Of a stretch of 64,000 nucleotides of DNA, positions 16,965-25,412 are shown one piece after another. The DNA is from Paenibacillus chondroitinus NBRC 15376 (GTDB lineage: Bacteria; Bacillota; Bacilli; Paenibacillales; NBRC-103111): the NCBI RefSeq assembly GCF_004000765.1, contig NZ_BILW01000027.1:1-64000 (forward strand), read 5' to 3'. The notes below the pieces were generated by a model. That model saw only the letters and a list, made by a program, of their open reading frames with translations. It did no database searches and had not been told where the DNA came from. Both the position numbers and the translations under genes were made by a program. Numbering within the stretch: position 1 is the stretch's first letter; each line of letters opens with the position of its first letter.

Positions 16965-17816
16965 ATGACTCGTTTGTATACACAGCAAGTAGACATTGCT
17001 TACGACGATCGTTTGATTGTCAGCAACTTGAATTTATCGATACCTGATGCCAAAATCACAGCACTTGTTGGCGCCAATGGCTCAGGCAAGTCCACGATTT
17101 TAAAATCACTTGCGCGTATTATGAAAATAAAAGGCGGCCAGGTGTACCTCGACGGGAAATCGATCCACCAACGGACGACGAAGGAAGTCGCACGGGAACT
17201 GGCGATTTTGCCGCAGAACCCAACTGCGCCTGAGGGCTTGACGGTGAGCGAATTGGTTTCCTACGGAAGATTTCCGCATCAGAAAGGCTTCGGCTCTATG
17301 ACGAAGGAGGATAAGGAGACAATCAGCTGGGCAATCGAAGTTACCGGTATGCTGCCATTTGCCGATCGGCCGGTGGATCAGCTGTCCGGCGGTCAGCGTC
17401 AGCGGGCGTGGATTGCCATGGCATTGGCGCAGCAGACCGACATCCTTTTCCTGGATGAGCCGACGACGTTCCTGGATATGGCGCATCAGCTTGAGGTACT
17501 GAAGCTGCTTCAAAAGCTGAATAAGGAAGAAGGAAGGACCATCATCATGGTCGTTCATGACCTGAACCATGCGACTCATTATGCGCATCACATGGTCGCG
17601 ATTATGCAGGGCAAGGTCGTAAGCGAAGGGACGCCGGAGGAGGTAGTGACGCAGCCGGTGCTTCGCGAAGTTTTCGGCATTGAGGCGGATATCGTGAAGG
17701 ATCCGCGCACGGGTGTGCCGCTTTGTATACCTTATGATCTGGTAGGTACAGAGAAAAAGGAAAAAACGGAGCCAGAATTAGCTAGAGCCACGGTAGCGGC
17801 TGGCGAATCTCGTTAA
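16965..17816 (+). CDS. ABC transporter ATP-binding protein for iron-siderophore uptake (FecE/FhuC type)
   Basis: 283 residues from ATG 16965, placed after GAGAGGAGA; an in-frame TTG at 16947 would lie before this ribosome binding site. Walker A is GANGSGKST at 36-44, the signature LSGGQRQR starts at 140, and Walker B ILFLDEPT starts at 160. The conserved His of the switch is in VVHDLNHA. It hydrolyses ATP on the cytoplasmic face of the two FecCD permeases. The C-terminus has an extra Lys/Glu-rich tail of about 20 residues. Confidence 0.95.
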   Translation: MTRLYTQQVDIAYDDRLIVSNLNLSIPDAKITALVGANGSGKSTILKSLARIMKIKGGQVYLDGKSIHQRTTKEVARELAILPQNPTAPEGLTVSELVSYGRFPHQKGFGSMTKEDKETISWAIEVTGMLPFADRPVDQLSGGQRQRAWIAMALAQQTDILFLDEPTTFLDMAHQLEVLKLLQKLNKEEGRTIIMVVHDLNHATHYAHHMVAIMQGKVVSEGTPEEVVTQPVLREVFGIEADIVKDPRTGVPLCIPYDLVGTEKKEKTEPELARATVAAGESR

Positions 17817-17837
17817 AAAGCAGAAGGAGGCCAGATC

Positions 17838-18671
17838 ATGGGTTCATCTTTACAACATGTTCTTGCGGAGCAGTTCGGGGTTACTACGGAGTCGCATCCA
17901 CAGTCGTTATTTACGATAGCAGGCAGCCGCCTCTCTACAGTGGACGGTATGCGGGAGTTAATTAGCGCTTACTCGCCGCTTATGAAGGCGCTAGAGCCTG
18001 CGGCGGCTTGTGTGTATTTTATAAGCAGGCTTAGTGTTTTGAATATGGCTGTGCATGGCATGATGTTGAAGGATGAGTTGATCGATTTGGATCCGGAGCT
18101 TTGGACGCTGCAAATCTACATGCACAAACAAGGATATGCAGAGTTCCGCTATGTGCTTGATGATATTCGGCAGCTGGAAGGACCGCGAGAGGGAGAGCGC
18201 AGCGCATGGCGCAAAGAGCACTTAAGCCACTGGTATGGCACTCACATTCGACCCATTGTAGAAGCGGCTTCCTTGGCTGCCGAAATGGATATCACACATT
18301 TGTGGAAGTTGTTTCCGACACGGATGCGTTATATGTTCGACCGTTTAAAAGAGCAGGCCGGTTCCGAGCAGGAGCAGCTGCGCATCGAGGATGAATGGAC
18401 GTTTGTTTCGCGGGAGCTAAACGGCCAAGTTTTCGGACGTGCGGGAAATCCGCTGAACGTTAAGTTTATCTACCTGGATTACCCGAGCGCTCCCGGTGAA
18501 CCGGATACTCAGGTGCGGATGAAGTCGGGCTGTTGCATGTTTTACTGCACGGAAGGTGGCTATTATTGCTACACATGTCCTCGGCTGAAACCGAGTGAAC
18601 GCGAAGAGCGCAAGCTGCAGATCAGGGAGAAGCTGGCTCAGGAAGCTGCGTCTAAGGCGGCTGCGAAATAA
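17838..18671 (+). CDS. FhuF-like siderophore-iron reductase with C-terminal 2Fe-2S motif
   Basis: 277 residues, after AGAAGGAGG. The C-terminus has the FhuF iron-sulfur motif C-C-x10-C-x2-C: Cys232, Cys233, Cys244 and Cys247 (GCCMFYC...YYCYTCPRL), with an extra Cys237. The preceding region has the helical FhuF/IucA-related pattern and the RAGNPLNVKFIY segment. FhuF-type proteins reduce ferric iron in the siderophore to release Fe(II) after import. As the last gene of a Fur-controlled uptake operon this function fits well. Confidence 0.85.
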   Translation: MGSSLQHVLAEQFGVTTESHPQSLFTIAGSRLSTVDGMRELISAYSPLMKALEPAAACVYFISRLSVLNMAVHGMMLKDELIDLDPELWTLQIYMHKQGYAEFRYVLDDIRQLEGPREGERSAWRKEHLSHWYGTHIRPIVEAASLAAEMDITHLWKLFPTRMRYMFDRLKEQAGSEQEQLRIEDEWTFVSRELNGQVFGRAGNPLNVKFIYLDYPSAPGEPDTQVRMKSGCCMFYCTEGGYYCYTCPRLKPSEREERKLQIREKLAQEAASKAAAK

Positions 18672-18685
18672 CATTGCGAATAGGA

Positions 18686-18735
18686 GGTTATCTGATTTAG
18701 TCAGAAGAAATGACTGAATCAGATGGCCTTTTTTG
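18686..18735 (+). terminator. Intrinsic terminator of the iron operon
   Basis: A long stem: GGTTATCTGATTTAGTCA pairs with TGACTGAATCAGATGGCC, seven-base loop, then T6. Confidence 0.95.
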
Positions 18736-18749
18736 TTTGTTCGCAGTTA

Positions 18750-18960
18750 CCCGCGCGGAAAATAAGGGAACCTGCGGCCGTAATCTTGGCAAAATCAGCC
18801 GTTTCCGCATGCTTGCGGAACTACAGGGCTTTATTTGCCCATCAATCTCTGTTTTCTCTGCGAAACTGGAGAAATAGCGGCCGCTAGTTCCCTACAGCTC
18901 CGAAATGGCCACTTTTCGGCGAAATAGAGGTCTGTAGAGGCGTTATTTGTAAGTAGTAGG
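18750..18960. repeat. Dispersed intergenic repeat, degenerate copy 2
   Basis: Contains GGAACTACAGGGCTTTATTTG at 18818-18838, and the inverse forms GAAATAGCGGCCGCTAGTTCC and AAAATAAGGGAACC. The units face both ways but do not form one clean 130-base element. The remaining gap (18961-19192) shows direct repeats of ACTCCACCTACTC near 19126-19153 and no credible gene. Confidence 0.5.
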
Positions 18961-19192
18961 CGGCAGGCTGGGAACCCAAAAGTGGTAGGAACTCCATCTA
19001 AATCGCCTGTGATTAGCCGAAATCTGCTGAATTTGCAGAGAGTAGCGGGAGAAAATGCAGTTAATTGGATTAAAGTACATGGTTTTGCGGGAAGTAGCTG
19101 GAGTAATCGGCGTTAGTTGCAAGTACTCCACCTACTCCCTACTCCACCTACTCACTGCCGAGGGGACGACCAGATGCGCCACAGTTAATACA

Positions 19193-19240
19193 CAAAACAA
19201 AAGGCCACCCGCAAGTAGAGTATCTACTTTAGGCAGCCTT
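19193..19240 (-). terminator. Intrinsic terminator of the organosulfur operon
   Basis: On the minus strand AAGGCTGCC pairs with GGGTGGCCTT and an inner AAGTAGA pairs with TCTACTT, ending in TTTTGTTTT. Confidence 0.85.
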
Positions 19241-19244
19241 AAGC

Positions 19245-20321
19245 TTACTTTTTCAACGCCTGATCTATGAATTTGCTCTCAAGGACCTGTGACGTGTCGA
19301 GCTTCTTATTAATAGCGCCGACGGATTGCAGGAAGTCAGCCTGCTCCTGATGCGCTTTGGCGAACTCCGGTGTGATCGAAGAGAGGATCGGGAAAGTGTT
19401 TTTCAAAACATCGACAACGATGGCTTTGTCCAGCTTCTGGGATTTGGACAGTTCATCTGCGATTTCATCCTGATGGTCGACGTAATACTTGCGTGCTTCT
19501 TCGTAAGTTTTGAGGAAAAGCACGGTCAGATCCGGATGCTCCTGTGTAAATTTGGTGCGGGCTATCAGGAAGGAAGGCGCGTTGATATTGAGCTTTTCAC
19601 CAGTGACCAAAATCGTTGCTCCCGTTTGGTACACGGCTGTAGTCGCATAAGGCTCCCAAATGGACCACGCGTCGATGGCGCCGCTGTCGAGAGCAGGTCT
19701 TGCTTCATCCGGTTGAAGCTGAATAACTTTGACGTCATCGCCCTTTAACCCGGCCTTATCGATGGCCATGTACAGGAAGTTATAGGCGCTGCTGCCTTTG
19801 GCTACGGCGACTTTTTTGCCTTTCAGATCTTTTAGTTCCTTGATGGGACTATTTTTCGGCACGATAATCATGTTGCCTTTTTTGCCGTCGCTTGTCACAG
19901 CGATGCCCTTAAAATCAACCCCGCCAACTTGCCCCGAAATGAGGGGAGTTCCGCCGGTGGCGCCAAAATCGAGCCTGCCTGCCGCAATCGCCTCGAAGTG
20001 CGGAGGTCCACTGGCGAATTCGTTCCATTTGACTTCAGCGCCGGCAGCCTGGAATGCTTTTTCGAAGTATCCCTTCTCACGAGCGAAGTTCAGGACGCCT
20101 GTTTTACCTTGGATACCAATGTTTACAACGACCTTCTCTTTCGAAGCAGCCGCGGGAGTAGCTGCCGCACTGCTGCTTTGCGCAGCGGAGGTTCCGCTTG
20201 GAGCGGCAGTTCCGCCGTTTGTCGGAGCGCCCGCCGTTTTGGCACCGCATGCGGACAAAAGTACTAACGTAACAATGGTCAGGAAGGATAAGCTTTTATT
20301 ATAAAATGATTTCTGTTTCAT
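19245..20321 (-). CDS. Sulfonate-type ABC transporter substrate-binding lipoprotein (SsuA-like)
   Basis: 358 residues with a lipoprotein signal: basic start, hydrophobic core and LLSAC lipobox with Cys25, then an Ala/Ser/Thr/Gly-rich linker to about residue 60. The mature part has SsuA features such as VNIGIQGKTGVLNFAREKG, FASGPPHFEAIAAGRLDFGATGG and AYNFLYMAIDKAGL. It should capture an alkanesulfonate or similar organosulfur compound outside the membrane. The matching ATPase and permease are transcribed away from it at 23493-25178, so the transporter is split over the divergent locus. Confidence 0.88.
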   Translation of the reverse strand: MKQKSFYNKSLSFLTIVTLVLLSACGAKTAGAPTNGGTAAPSGTSAAQSSSAAATPAAASKEKVVVNIGIQGKTGVLNFAREKGYFEKAFQAAGAEVKWNEFASGPPHFEAIAAGRLDFGATGGTPLISGQVGGVDFKGIAVTSDGKKGNMIIVPKNSPIKELKDLKGKKVAVAKGSSAYNFLYMAIDKAGLKGDDVKVIQLQPDEARPALDSGAIDAWSIWEPYATTAVYQTGATILVTGEKLNINAPSFLIARTKFTQEHPDLTVLFLKTYEEARKYYVDHQDEIADELSKSQKLDKAIVVDVLKNTFPILSSITPEFAKAHQEQADFLQSVGAINKKLDTSQVLESKFIDQALKK

Positions 20322-20355
20322 ACAGACATGACCCCTCTCGTGGTAACTCTATAAT

Positions 20356-21720
20356 TTAGTGAACAGATGTGGCCGAGCGCTGAGCAAAGCGATTCGCAGG
20401 CTCAGCCAAACCAAGATGATCACGCAGCGTAGTTCCCGTATACTCGGTGCGGAATAAGCCGCGCCGCTGCAATTGGGGAATAACCAGATCGACGAATTCA
20501 TCCAGTCCGCCGGGCAAATAAGGCGGCATAATGTTGAAGCCGTCGCAGGCTTTACTCACGAACCATTCTTCCAATTGGTCCGCTATTTGGACCGGCGTCC
20601 CAGCGATGGTTCGATGTCCGCGGGCCCCGGTCACCCGGTGGATGAGCTGGCGAATCGTAAGCTGCTCTCTTCGCGCCATATCCAGCAGCAGCTGGTAGCG
20701 GCTTTTGCCGCCATTAATCTCGGTCGCATCCGGCAGTTCAGGCAGCGGTCCGTCCAGCGGATAGCCGGAAAGATCGACCCGCAGGATGTTCTGCACCATC
20801 CCCAGCCCGACGGCTGGGAGGACAAGATCCTGAAATTCGGCTTCCTTCGCTTTCGCTTCTTCTTCTGTCGCGCCGATGAAGGGGAGGACGCCAGGCAATA
20901 TTTTCAGCTCATCCGGCGAACGTCCATAAGCGGGAAGCTGCCCTTTAAGGGAAGCATAGAAGCTTTGCGCTTCTTCCAGCGTCTGCCAAGCTGTGAACAC
21001 GACCTCCGCCGTCTGGGCAGCAAAGGCTTGACCCGTCGCGGAAGAACCGGCCTGCACGACAACGGGACGTCCCTGCACTGAACGGTGAACGTTCAAGGGA
21101 CCGCGCACGGAAAAATGTTCGCCGACATGATTGATCTCATGAACTTTATCCGGATCGGCGAATTGGCCGGTTGCTTTATCGATAACGAGCGCGCCTTCTT
21201 CCCAGCTATCCCAGAGAGCTGTTACTACGTCAACGAATTCCTTGGCTCGCTCGTAACGGAGGGAGTGATCCAAATGATGGTCGCGCCCGAAGTTCTTGGC
21301 GGTATTTTCCATGCTGGTTGTGACGGCATTCCAGCCTGCCCGCCCGCCGCTTAAATGATCGAGGGAGGCGAATTTACGCGCCACATGAAAGGGCTCGCTG
21401 TAGGTCGTCGATACGGCTCCGACCAGTCCGATCTTCTTGGTGACCGAAGCCAGTGCGGATAGCAGGGTCAAGGGTTCCGCCCGGACCGGCAGCGTATACT
21501 GGACAGCTCGGTTCAGCGGCTCCGGCAGCACGGGGATGTCTTCGATAAAAACGAGATCGAATTTCCCTCGCTCCGCTGTTTGGGCAAATCGCTTGTAGAA
21601 ATCAAGCTTCAATAGCCCGCCTGTATCTGTCAAAGGATAACGCCAAGCCGCGATATGATGCCCAACGCCAAATATAAAAGCCCCCAGATGAAGCTGTCTT
21701 TGCCCATGGTTAGTTCCCAT
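20356..21720 (-). CDS. NtaA/DmoA-family FMN-dependent monooxygenase, copy A
   Basis: 454 residues, the usual size of the nitrilotriacetate/dimethylsulfide monooxygenase family of luciferase-like enzymes. Family landmarks: HHIAAWRYPL near the start, FDLVFIEDIPV, DHLSGGRAGWNAVTT, GRPVVVQAGSSATGQAFAA and the C-terminal DGFNIMPPYLPGGLDEFVDLVIPQLQRRG. Such enzymes use FMNH2 from a separate reductase and O2 to cleave C-S or C-N bonds. The sulfonate transporter context suggests organosulfur desulfurisation. The flavin reductase is not encoded next to it. Confidence 0.88.
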   Translation of the reverse strand: MGTNHGQRQLHLGAFIFGVGHHIAAWRYPLTDTGGLLKLDFYKRFAQTAERGKFDLVFIEDIPVLPEPLNRAVQYTLPVRAEPLTLLSALASVTKKIGLVGAVSTTYSEPFHVARKFASLDHLSGGRAGWNAVTTSMENTAKNFGRDHHLDHSLRYERAKEFVDVVTALWDSWEEGALVIDKATGQFADPDKVHEINHVGEHFSVRGPLNVHRSVQGRPVVVQAGSSATGQAFAAQTAEVVFTAWQTLEEAQSFYASLKGQLPAYGRSPDELKILPGVLPFIGATEEEAKAKEAEFQDLVLPAVGLGMVQNILRVDLSGYPLDGPLPELPDATEINGGKSRYQLLLDMARREQLTIRQLIHRVTGARGHRTIAGTPVQIADQLEEWFVSKACDGFNIMPPYLPGGLDEFVDLVIPQLQRRGLFRTEYTGTTLRDHLGLAEPANRFAQRSATSVH

Positions 21721-21772
21721 TGATACATTCCCCCAATTCTAGAATGCTTACGTATCACTTATCATTTATTAC

Positions 21773-23134
21773 TTAATATCCACTTGCAGATTCAGCCTTC
21801 TGAAAACGGCTTTGCGGCTTAGACAACCCTAGATGATCGCGCAAGGTTGTTCCTTCATATTCGGTACGGAATAGCCCTCTTCGCTGAAGCTCAGGAATGA
21901 CGAGGTCCACGAACTCTTCCAAACCTCCCGGCAAATAAGGCGGCATGATATTAAAGCCGTCGCAAGCGCCACCCTTGAACCATTCTTCCAGCTGATCGGC
22001 GATTTGGACCGGTGTGCCATAAATGGTACGGTGACCGCGAGCGCCTGTCACCCGGTACATCAATTGGCGGATCGTCAAGCCTTCCCGGCGCGCTATATCG
22101 GAGACGAGCTGGAAGCGGCTTTTGCCGCCATTCACTTGCTGCAGCTCCGGCAGATCAGGGAGCGGGCCATCCAGCGGATAGCCGGTCAAATCGACATTCA
22201 GCGATGCAGAGAGCATCGATAACCCGACGGCAGGCAGCACTTGAGATTGGAGCAGCGCTTCTTTCTCACGCGCCTCTTCTTCGGTTGCTCCGATAACCGG
22301 GAAAATGCCCGGCATGATGAGGATGTCGTCCGGCGATCTGCCGTAAGTGACAGCCAGCTCCTTGACGCTGCGGTAAAAGAGCTGCGCCTCTTCCAGCGTT
22401 TGCCAAGCGGTGAAAACGACCTCCGCCGTCTCGGCAGCAAGGTGTTTCCCTGTCTCCGATGCTCCCGCTTGAATCACAACGGGTCTGCCTTGCGGTGAGC
22501 GCGGCAAATTCAATGGGCCGCGTACAGCGAAAAACTCGCCGCGATGATTCAACTCATGCACTTTGTTGGGATCAGCGAAAATGCCATTTTCTTTGTCTGC
22601 CACAATAGCGTCATCTTCCCAGCTATCCCAGAGGGAGGTGACGACATCAACGAATTCGCGTGCTCGTTCATATCTTTTATCATGGGCGAGGTGACGGTCT
22701 TGGCTGAAATTATGAGCCTCTTCATCGCGGCCAGAGGTCACGACATTCCACGCTGCGCGCCCTCCGCTCAAATGATCCAAGCAGGAGAATTCACGCGCCA
22801 AATTGTACGGTTCATGATACGAAGTAGATACAGTAGCCGCTAATCCGATATGTTCCGTAACGCCTGCCAAATAGGAAAGCAGCGTGATAGGTTCAGGCCG
22901 AACGGTTACGGTATGCTTGATGTTCGTTTTAAATCGATCCACGACCGCAAGTGTGTCTGCGAGGAAAATCATATCGAATTTGCCGCGCTCCGCTGTTTGG
23001 GCAAAATGCTCGTAAAACGCATGCTGCAAAATGCCTTGGGCATCTGTATCCGGATAACGCCAAGACGCCACGTGGTGACCCACTTGAAATAGAAATGCTC
23101 CTAAACGCAGTTGTCTCTGCTCAGGTGTACTCAT
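21773..23134 (-). CDS. NtaA/DmoA-family FMN-dependent monooxygenase, copy B
   Basis: 453 residues and clearly a paralogue of the next gene downstream: the same order of motifs (HHVASWRYPD, DHLSGGRAAWNVVTS, GRPVVIQAGASETGKHLAA, the shared DGFNIMPPYLPGGL tail) with many substitutions between. It is the first gene of the minus-strand operon; ATG 23134 follows GGGAGGGATG. The two copies most likely arose by tandem duplication and may take different substrates, since residues lining the early part of the barrel (FLADTLAVVDRF versus FIEDIPVLPEP) differ. Confidence 0.88.
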   Translation of the reverse strand: MSTPEQRQLRLGAFLFQVGHHVASWRYPDTDAQGILQHAFYEHFAQTAERGKFDMIFLADTLAVVDRFKTNIKHTVTVRPEPITLLSYLAGVTEHIGLAATVSTSYHEPYNLAREFSCLDHLSGGRAAWNVVTSGRDEEAHNFSQDRHLAHDKRYERAREFVDVVTSLWDSWEDDAIVADKENGIFADPNKVHELNHRGEFFAVRGPLNLPRSPQGRPVVIQAGASETGKHLAAETAEVVFTAWQTLEEAQLFYRSVKELAVTYGRSPDDILIMPGIFPVIGATEEEAREKEALLQSQVLPAVGLSMLSASLNVDLTGYPLDGPLPDLPELQQVNGGKSRFQLVSDIARREGLTIRQLMYRVTGARGHRTIYGTPVQIADQLEEWFKGGACDGFNIMPPYLPGGLEEFVDLVIPELQRRGLFRTEYEGTTLRDHLGLSKPQSRFQKAESASGY

Positions 23135-23184
23135 TTTTCATCCCTCCCGAATAATGTCCTTACATATAAGCGCCCCGAGTATGC

Positions 23185-23235
23185 AAAAAGGCTCTCACAA
23201 GCTAGCCGCTGATGTGCGTTGCTTGGAGAGCCTTT
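23185..23235 (-). terminator. Intrinsic terminator inside the 5' leader of the minus-strand organosulfur operon
   Basis: On the minus strand AAAGGCTCTC-CAAGC pairs with GCTTG-T-GAGAGCC and ends in TTTTT. It lies between the candidate promoter (23272-23300) and the first start codon (23134), with no gene upstream, so it would stop transcription before the operon unless something prevents it. Confidence 0.75.
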
Positions 23236-23271
23236 GGTGGACCAATGGGCTGTATGGGTTATTGATTAGTT

Positions 23272-23300
23272 ATGCTAGCATATTAATTCCGATAAAACAA
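23272..23300 (-). promoter_or_regulatory. Candidate promoter of the minus-strand organosulfur operon
   Basis: On the minus strand TTGTTT, a 17-base spacer, and TAGCAT preceded by an extended TGC. The spacer contains CGGAATTAA, which resembles the GGAATT core I associate with CymR cysteine-metabolism operators; that link is tentative. Confidence 0.4.
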
Positions 23301-23324
23301 GTGGGTTATATAAGAATTATAGGA

Positions 23325-23353
23325 TTGACTTCCATTTTTTGTAGTGATATGAT
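23325..23353 (+). promoter_or_regulatory. Promoter of the plus-strand sulfonate transporter genes
   Basis: TTGACT (23325-23330), a 17-base spacer, TATGAT (23348-23353). This is a strong SigA-type match about 140 bases before the ATPase start. Confidence 0.7.
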
Positions 23354-23407
23354 CCCCTTATATCCAAGTTAAACACTGTGAATTAAATCGTGTCGACCAG
23401 ATATCTG

Positions 23408-23458
23408 GAGACTTCCCACCTTCCCCGTCATGGGGTTCTTATGGGAGTCTCTTTTTTT
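23408..23458 (+). terminator. Intrinsic terminator inside the 5' leader of the sulfonate transporter operon
   Basis: GAGACTTCCCA pairs with TGGGAGTCTC (one bulged base), with an inner CCCC/GGGG hairpin, followed by T7. A perfect palindrome CCAGATATCTGG overlaps its left arm (23398-23409) and could form a competing hairpin. Its place after a promoter and before the first gene points to transcription attenuation. Confidence 0.8.
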
Positions 23459-23492
23459 ATATTCGAATAAATGACTAAAGGGGGAATGCTTG

Positions 23493-24272
23493 ATGAGCGT
23501 ATTATCATTAGATATTGATTTGCCGAGCAAATGGTTTCAGACGCCCCAAGGGCACCGGGTTGAAGCACTTCATAACATTCAATTACAAATTAAAGAAGGT
23601 GAATTTATAACCATTATCGGTCCAAGCGGCTGCGGTAAAAGCACACTGCTCAAGATCATCGCCGGGCTGGATACCGAACATAACGGCAAGGTGCTTCTCG
23701 AACAGAAACAGGTTGAAAAGCCGGGTATCGATAAAGGATTTATTTTTCAGGAGCATCGCTTATTTCCTTGGTTGACTGTCGAGAAAAACATCGCCGCCGA
23801 TCTTAGTTTGAAAGATCCTGACGTTAGGGCGCGCGTAGATCACCTCATCGAGCTTGTGAGGCTGAAAGGCTTCGAGAAATCGTACCCGAGGGAGTTATCT
23901 GGAGGGATGTCGCAGCGTGTTGCCATTGCACGAGCTTTGCTCCGGAATCCGAAGGTGCTTTTGTTGGATGAGCCGTTTGGGGCCTTGGACGCCTTCACGC
24001 GTTCGCACTTGCAAGAGGTCGCGCTCGACATCTGGGAGAAGAACCGGACAACGATGATCCTTGTCACGCATGATATCGATGAAGCTGTATTTCTGGCTAC
24101 CCGAGTCGTCGTGATGGATGCGCGTCCGGGCACGATCCGTAATATCATCTCAGTCGATTTGCCCTATCCGCGAAAAAAGACAACCGTCTCGTTCCAAGAG
24201 CTGCGCAAGCTGGTACTGAGTGAATTTGAACCTATTGATGAATTAGAGCTGATCGACAGCTCGGGTATTTAA
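23493..24272 (+). CDS. Sulfonate-type ABC transporter ATP-binding protein (SsuB-like)
   Basis: 259 residues from ATG 23493 after AAGGGGGAATG. Walker A is GPSGCGKST at 43-51, the signature is LSGGMSQR, Walker B is [12 protein letters not shown], and the switch His is in VTHDIDEA. The family (nitrate/sulfonate/taurine type) couples ATP hydrolysis to uptake with a single permease gene. It works with the permease that follows and very probably with the divergent lipoprotein at 19245-20321. Confidence 0.92.
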   Translation: MSVLSLDIDLPSKWFQTPQGHRVEALHNIQLQIKEGEFITIIGPSGCGKSTLLKIIAGLDTEHNGKVLLEQKQVEKPGIDKGFIFQEHRLFPWLTVEKNIAADLSLKDPDVRARVDHLIELVRLKGFEKSYPRELSGGMSQRVAIARALLRNPKVLLLDEPFGALDAFTRSHLQEVALDIWEKNRTTMILVTHDIDEAVFLATRVVVMDARPGTIRNIISVDLPYPRKKTTVSFQELRKLVLSEFEPIDELELIDSSGI

Positions 24273-24302
24273 CTAAATGAGAATGAAAGTGAGGGAGCAG
24301 CG

Positions 24303-25178
24303 ATGAGTCAAGCCGAAGTTATTGTTGCAAAAAATCAGCCCATATCCCGGCCGAAGGCAGCGGAACCACCCGTTTCGTCGGAACAGCCGAACCTTTCAAA
24401 GCCGCAAAGGAAAGAAGCCAAATGGGAGCTTGTTGTGCGAGGGAGCATTTTGCCTCTGACCGTTTTAATCCTATGGCAAATTTTCGGATCATTAGGCGTT
24501 GTGTCCAAAACTTTGCTGCCTACTCCGTATGCGATTTGGCAGGCTTTTTATGACTTGCTCATTAGCGGGGAGCTTTTCAAGCATGTGAAAATTAGCATTT
24601 GGCGTGCGGCTGTCGGCTTTCTGATTGGGGGCAGTTTAGGGCTGGCATTTGGCTTGCTCGTCGGCTTGTTCCGCAAGTTCGAGCAGACGGTTGACCCTTC
24701 GGTTCAGATGCTGCGGACGATCCCGCATTTGGCCATCACGCCGCTTTTTATTCTCTGGTTTGGATTTGGTGAGTTCTCCAAGGTGCTGCTTATTGCGAAA
24801 GGGGCGTTTTTCCCGTTGTATGTGCAGACTTTCCTGGGGATTCGGAACGTGGATTCCAAGCTGTTTGATGTCGCTCGGGTGCTGGAATTCAGTAAGTTTA
24901 AACAAATTACGAAGTTGGTCTTGCCAGCGGCGCTGCCTAATATTTTGCTTGGCTTACGGCTGTCGATCGGCGTTGCTTGGTTAGGTTTGGTCGTAGCTGA
25001 ACTCATGGGCTCAAGCGAGGGTGTTGGCTATTTGATTCTGGATGCCAGACAGTTCTCGCAGACGGCGATTGTGTTTGTTGGGATTTTGATCTTTGCCTTC
25101 GTAGGCAAGGGTTCCGATTCCTTGGTGAGGATTCTGGAAAAGAAACTATTGAAGTGGCGCGACAGCTTTAACGGGTAA
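24303..25178 (+). CDS. Sulfonate-type ABC transporter permease (SsuC-like)
   Basis: 291 residues. After a polar N-terminal tail of about 45 residues with many Pro and Lys come about six membrane segments. The cytoplasmic coupling loop is clear in VLEFSKFKQITKLVLPAALPNILLGLRLSIG, matching the EAA motif of this permease family. It forms a homodimeric channel with the ATPase encoded 30 bases upstream. A long hairpin terminator follows. Confidence 0.92.
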   Translation: MSQAEVIVAKNQPISRPKAAEPPVSSEQPNLSKPQRKEAKWELVVRGSILPLTVLILWQIFGSLGVVSKTLLPTPYAIWQAFYDLLISGELFKHVKISIWRAAVGFLIGGSLGLAFGLLVGLFRKFEQTVDPSVQMLRTIPHLAITPLFILWFGFGEFSKVLLIAKGAFFPLYVQTFLGIRNVDSKLFDVARVLEFSKFKQITKLVLPAALPNILLGLRLSIGVAWLGLVVAELMGSSEGVGYLILDARQFSQTAIVFVGILIFAFVGKGSDSLVRILEKKLLKWRDSFNG

Positions 25179-25192
25179 TCGTATAATAATCG

Positions 25193-25272
25193 GAAAAAAA
25201 GAGCCCCAGAGACACCTATCTCAGTCGAAAAGAACCATTTTCGTCAGATAAAAGCCTCTGGAGGCTCTTTTT
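25193..25272. terminator. Long hairpin terminator after the sulfonate permease
   Basis: AAAAAGAGCCCCAGAG pairs with CTCTGGAGGCTCTTTTT with one bulge. The loop itself holds a smaller hairpin (CGAAAA/TTTTCG). A-run on one side and T-run on the other make it bidirectional. Confidence 0.85.
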
Positions 25273-25361
25273 GGCGTCTGTACCGGCCTGTCTTGGATTT
25301 TAACTGACCGCCTAATTTCGACAGACAAAATCCAGCTTTTATTTTATGATAGAAGATGAAA

Positions 25362-25375
25362 TGAAAACGCTTACG
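25362..25375 (+). promoter_or_regulatory. Candidate cre (CcpA) site upstream of the AraC regulator gene
   Basis: TGAAAACGCTTACG matches the cre consensus TGWAANCGNTNWCA in 13 of 14 positions (last base differs). It lies 38 bases before the start, a position fitting glucose repression. Confidence 0.55.
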
Positions 25376-25412
25376 TAGTTGCGCTCCTACAAATAGATGA
25401 GGTGAACAAGTT

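Noticed and set aside
19120-19160. ACTCCACCTACTC direct repeats as an attachment site
   Set aside because: No integrase or phage genes nearby, and the repeats look like simple local duplication.
23354-23460. S-box (SAM) riboswitch or T-box before the sulfonate transporter
   Set aside because: The leader has a terminator, but none of the conserved S-box core or the T-box GGTGG element was found. Kept only as an attenuation candidate.
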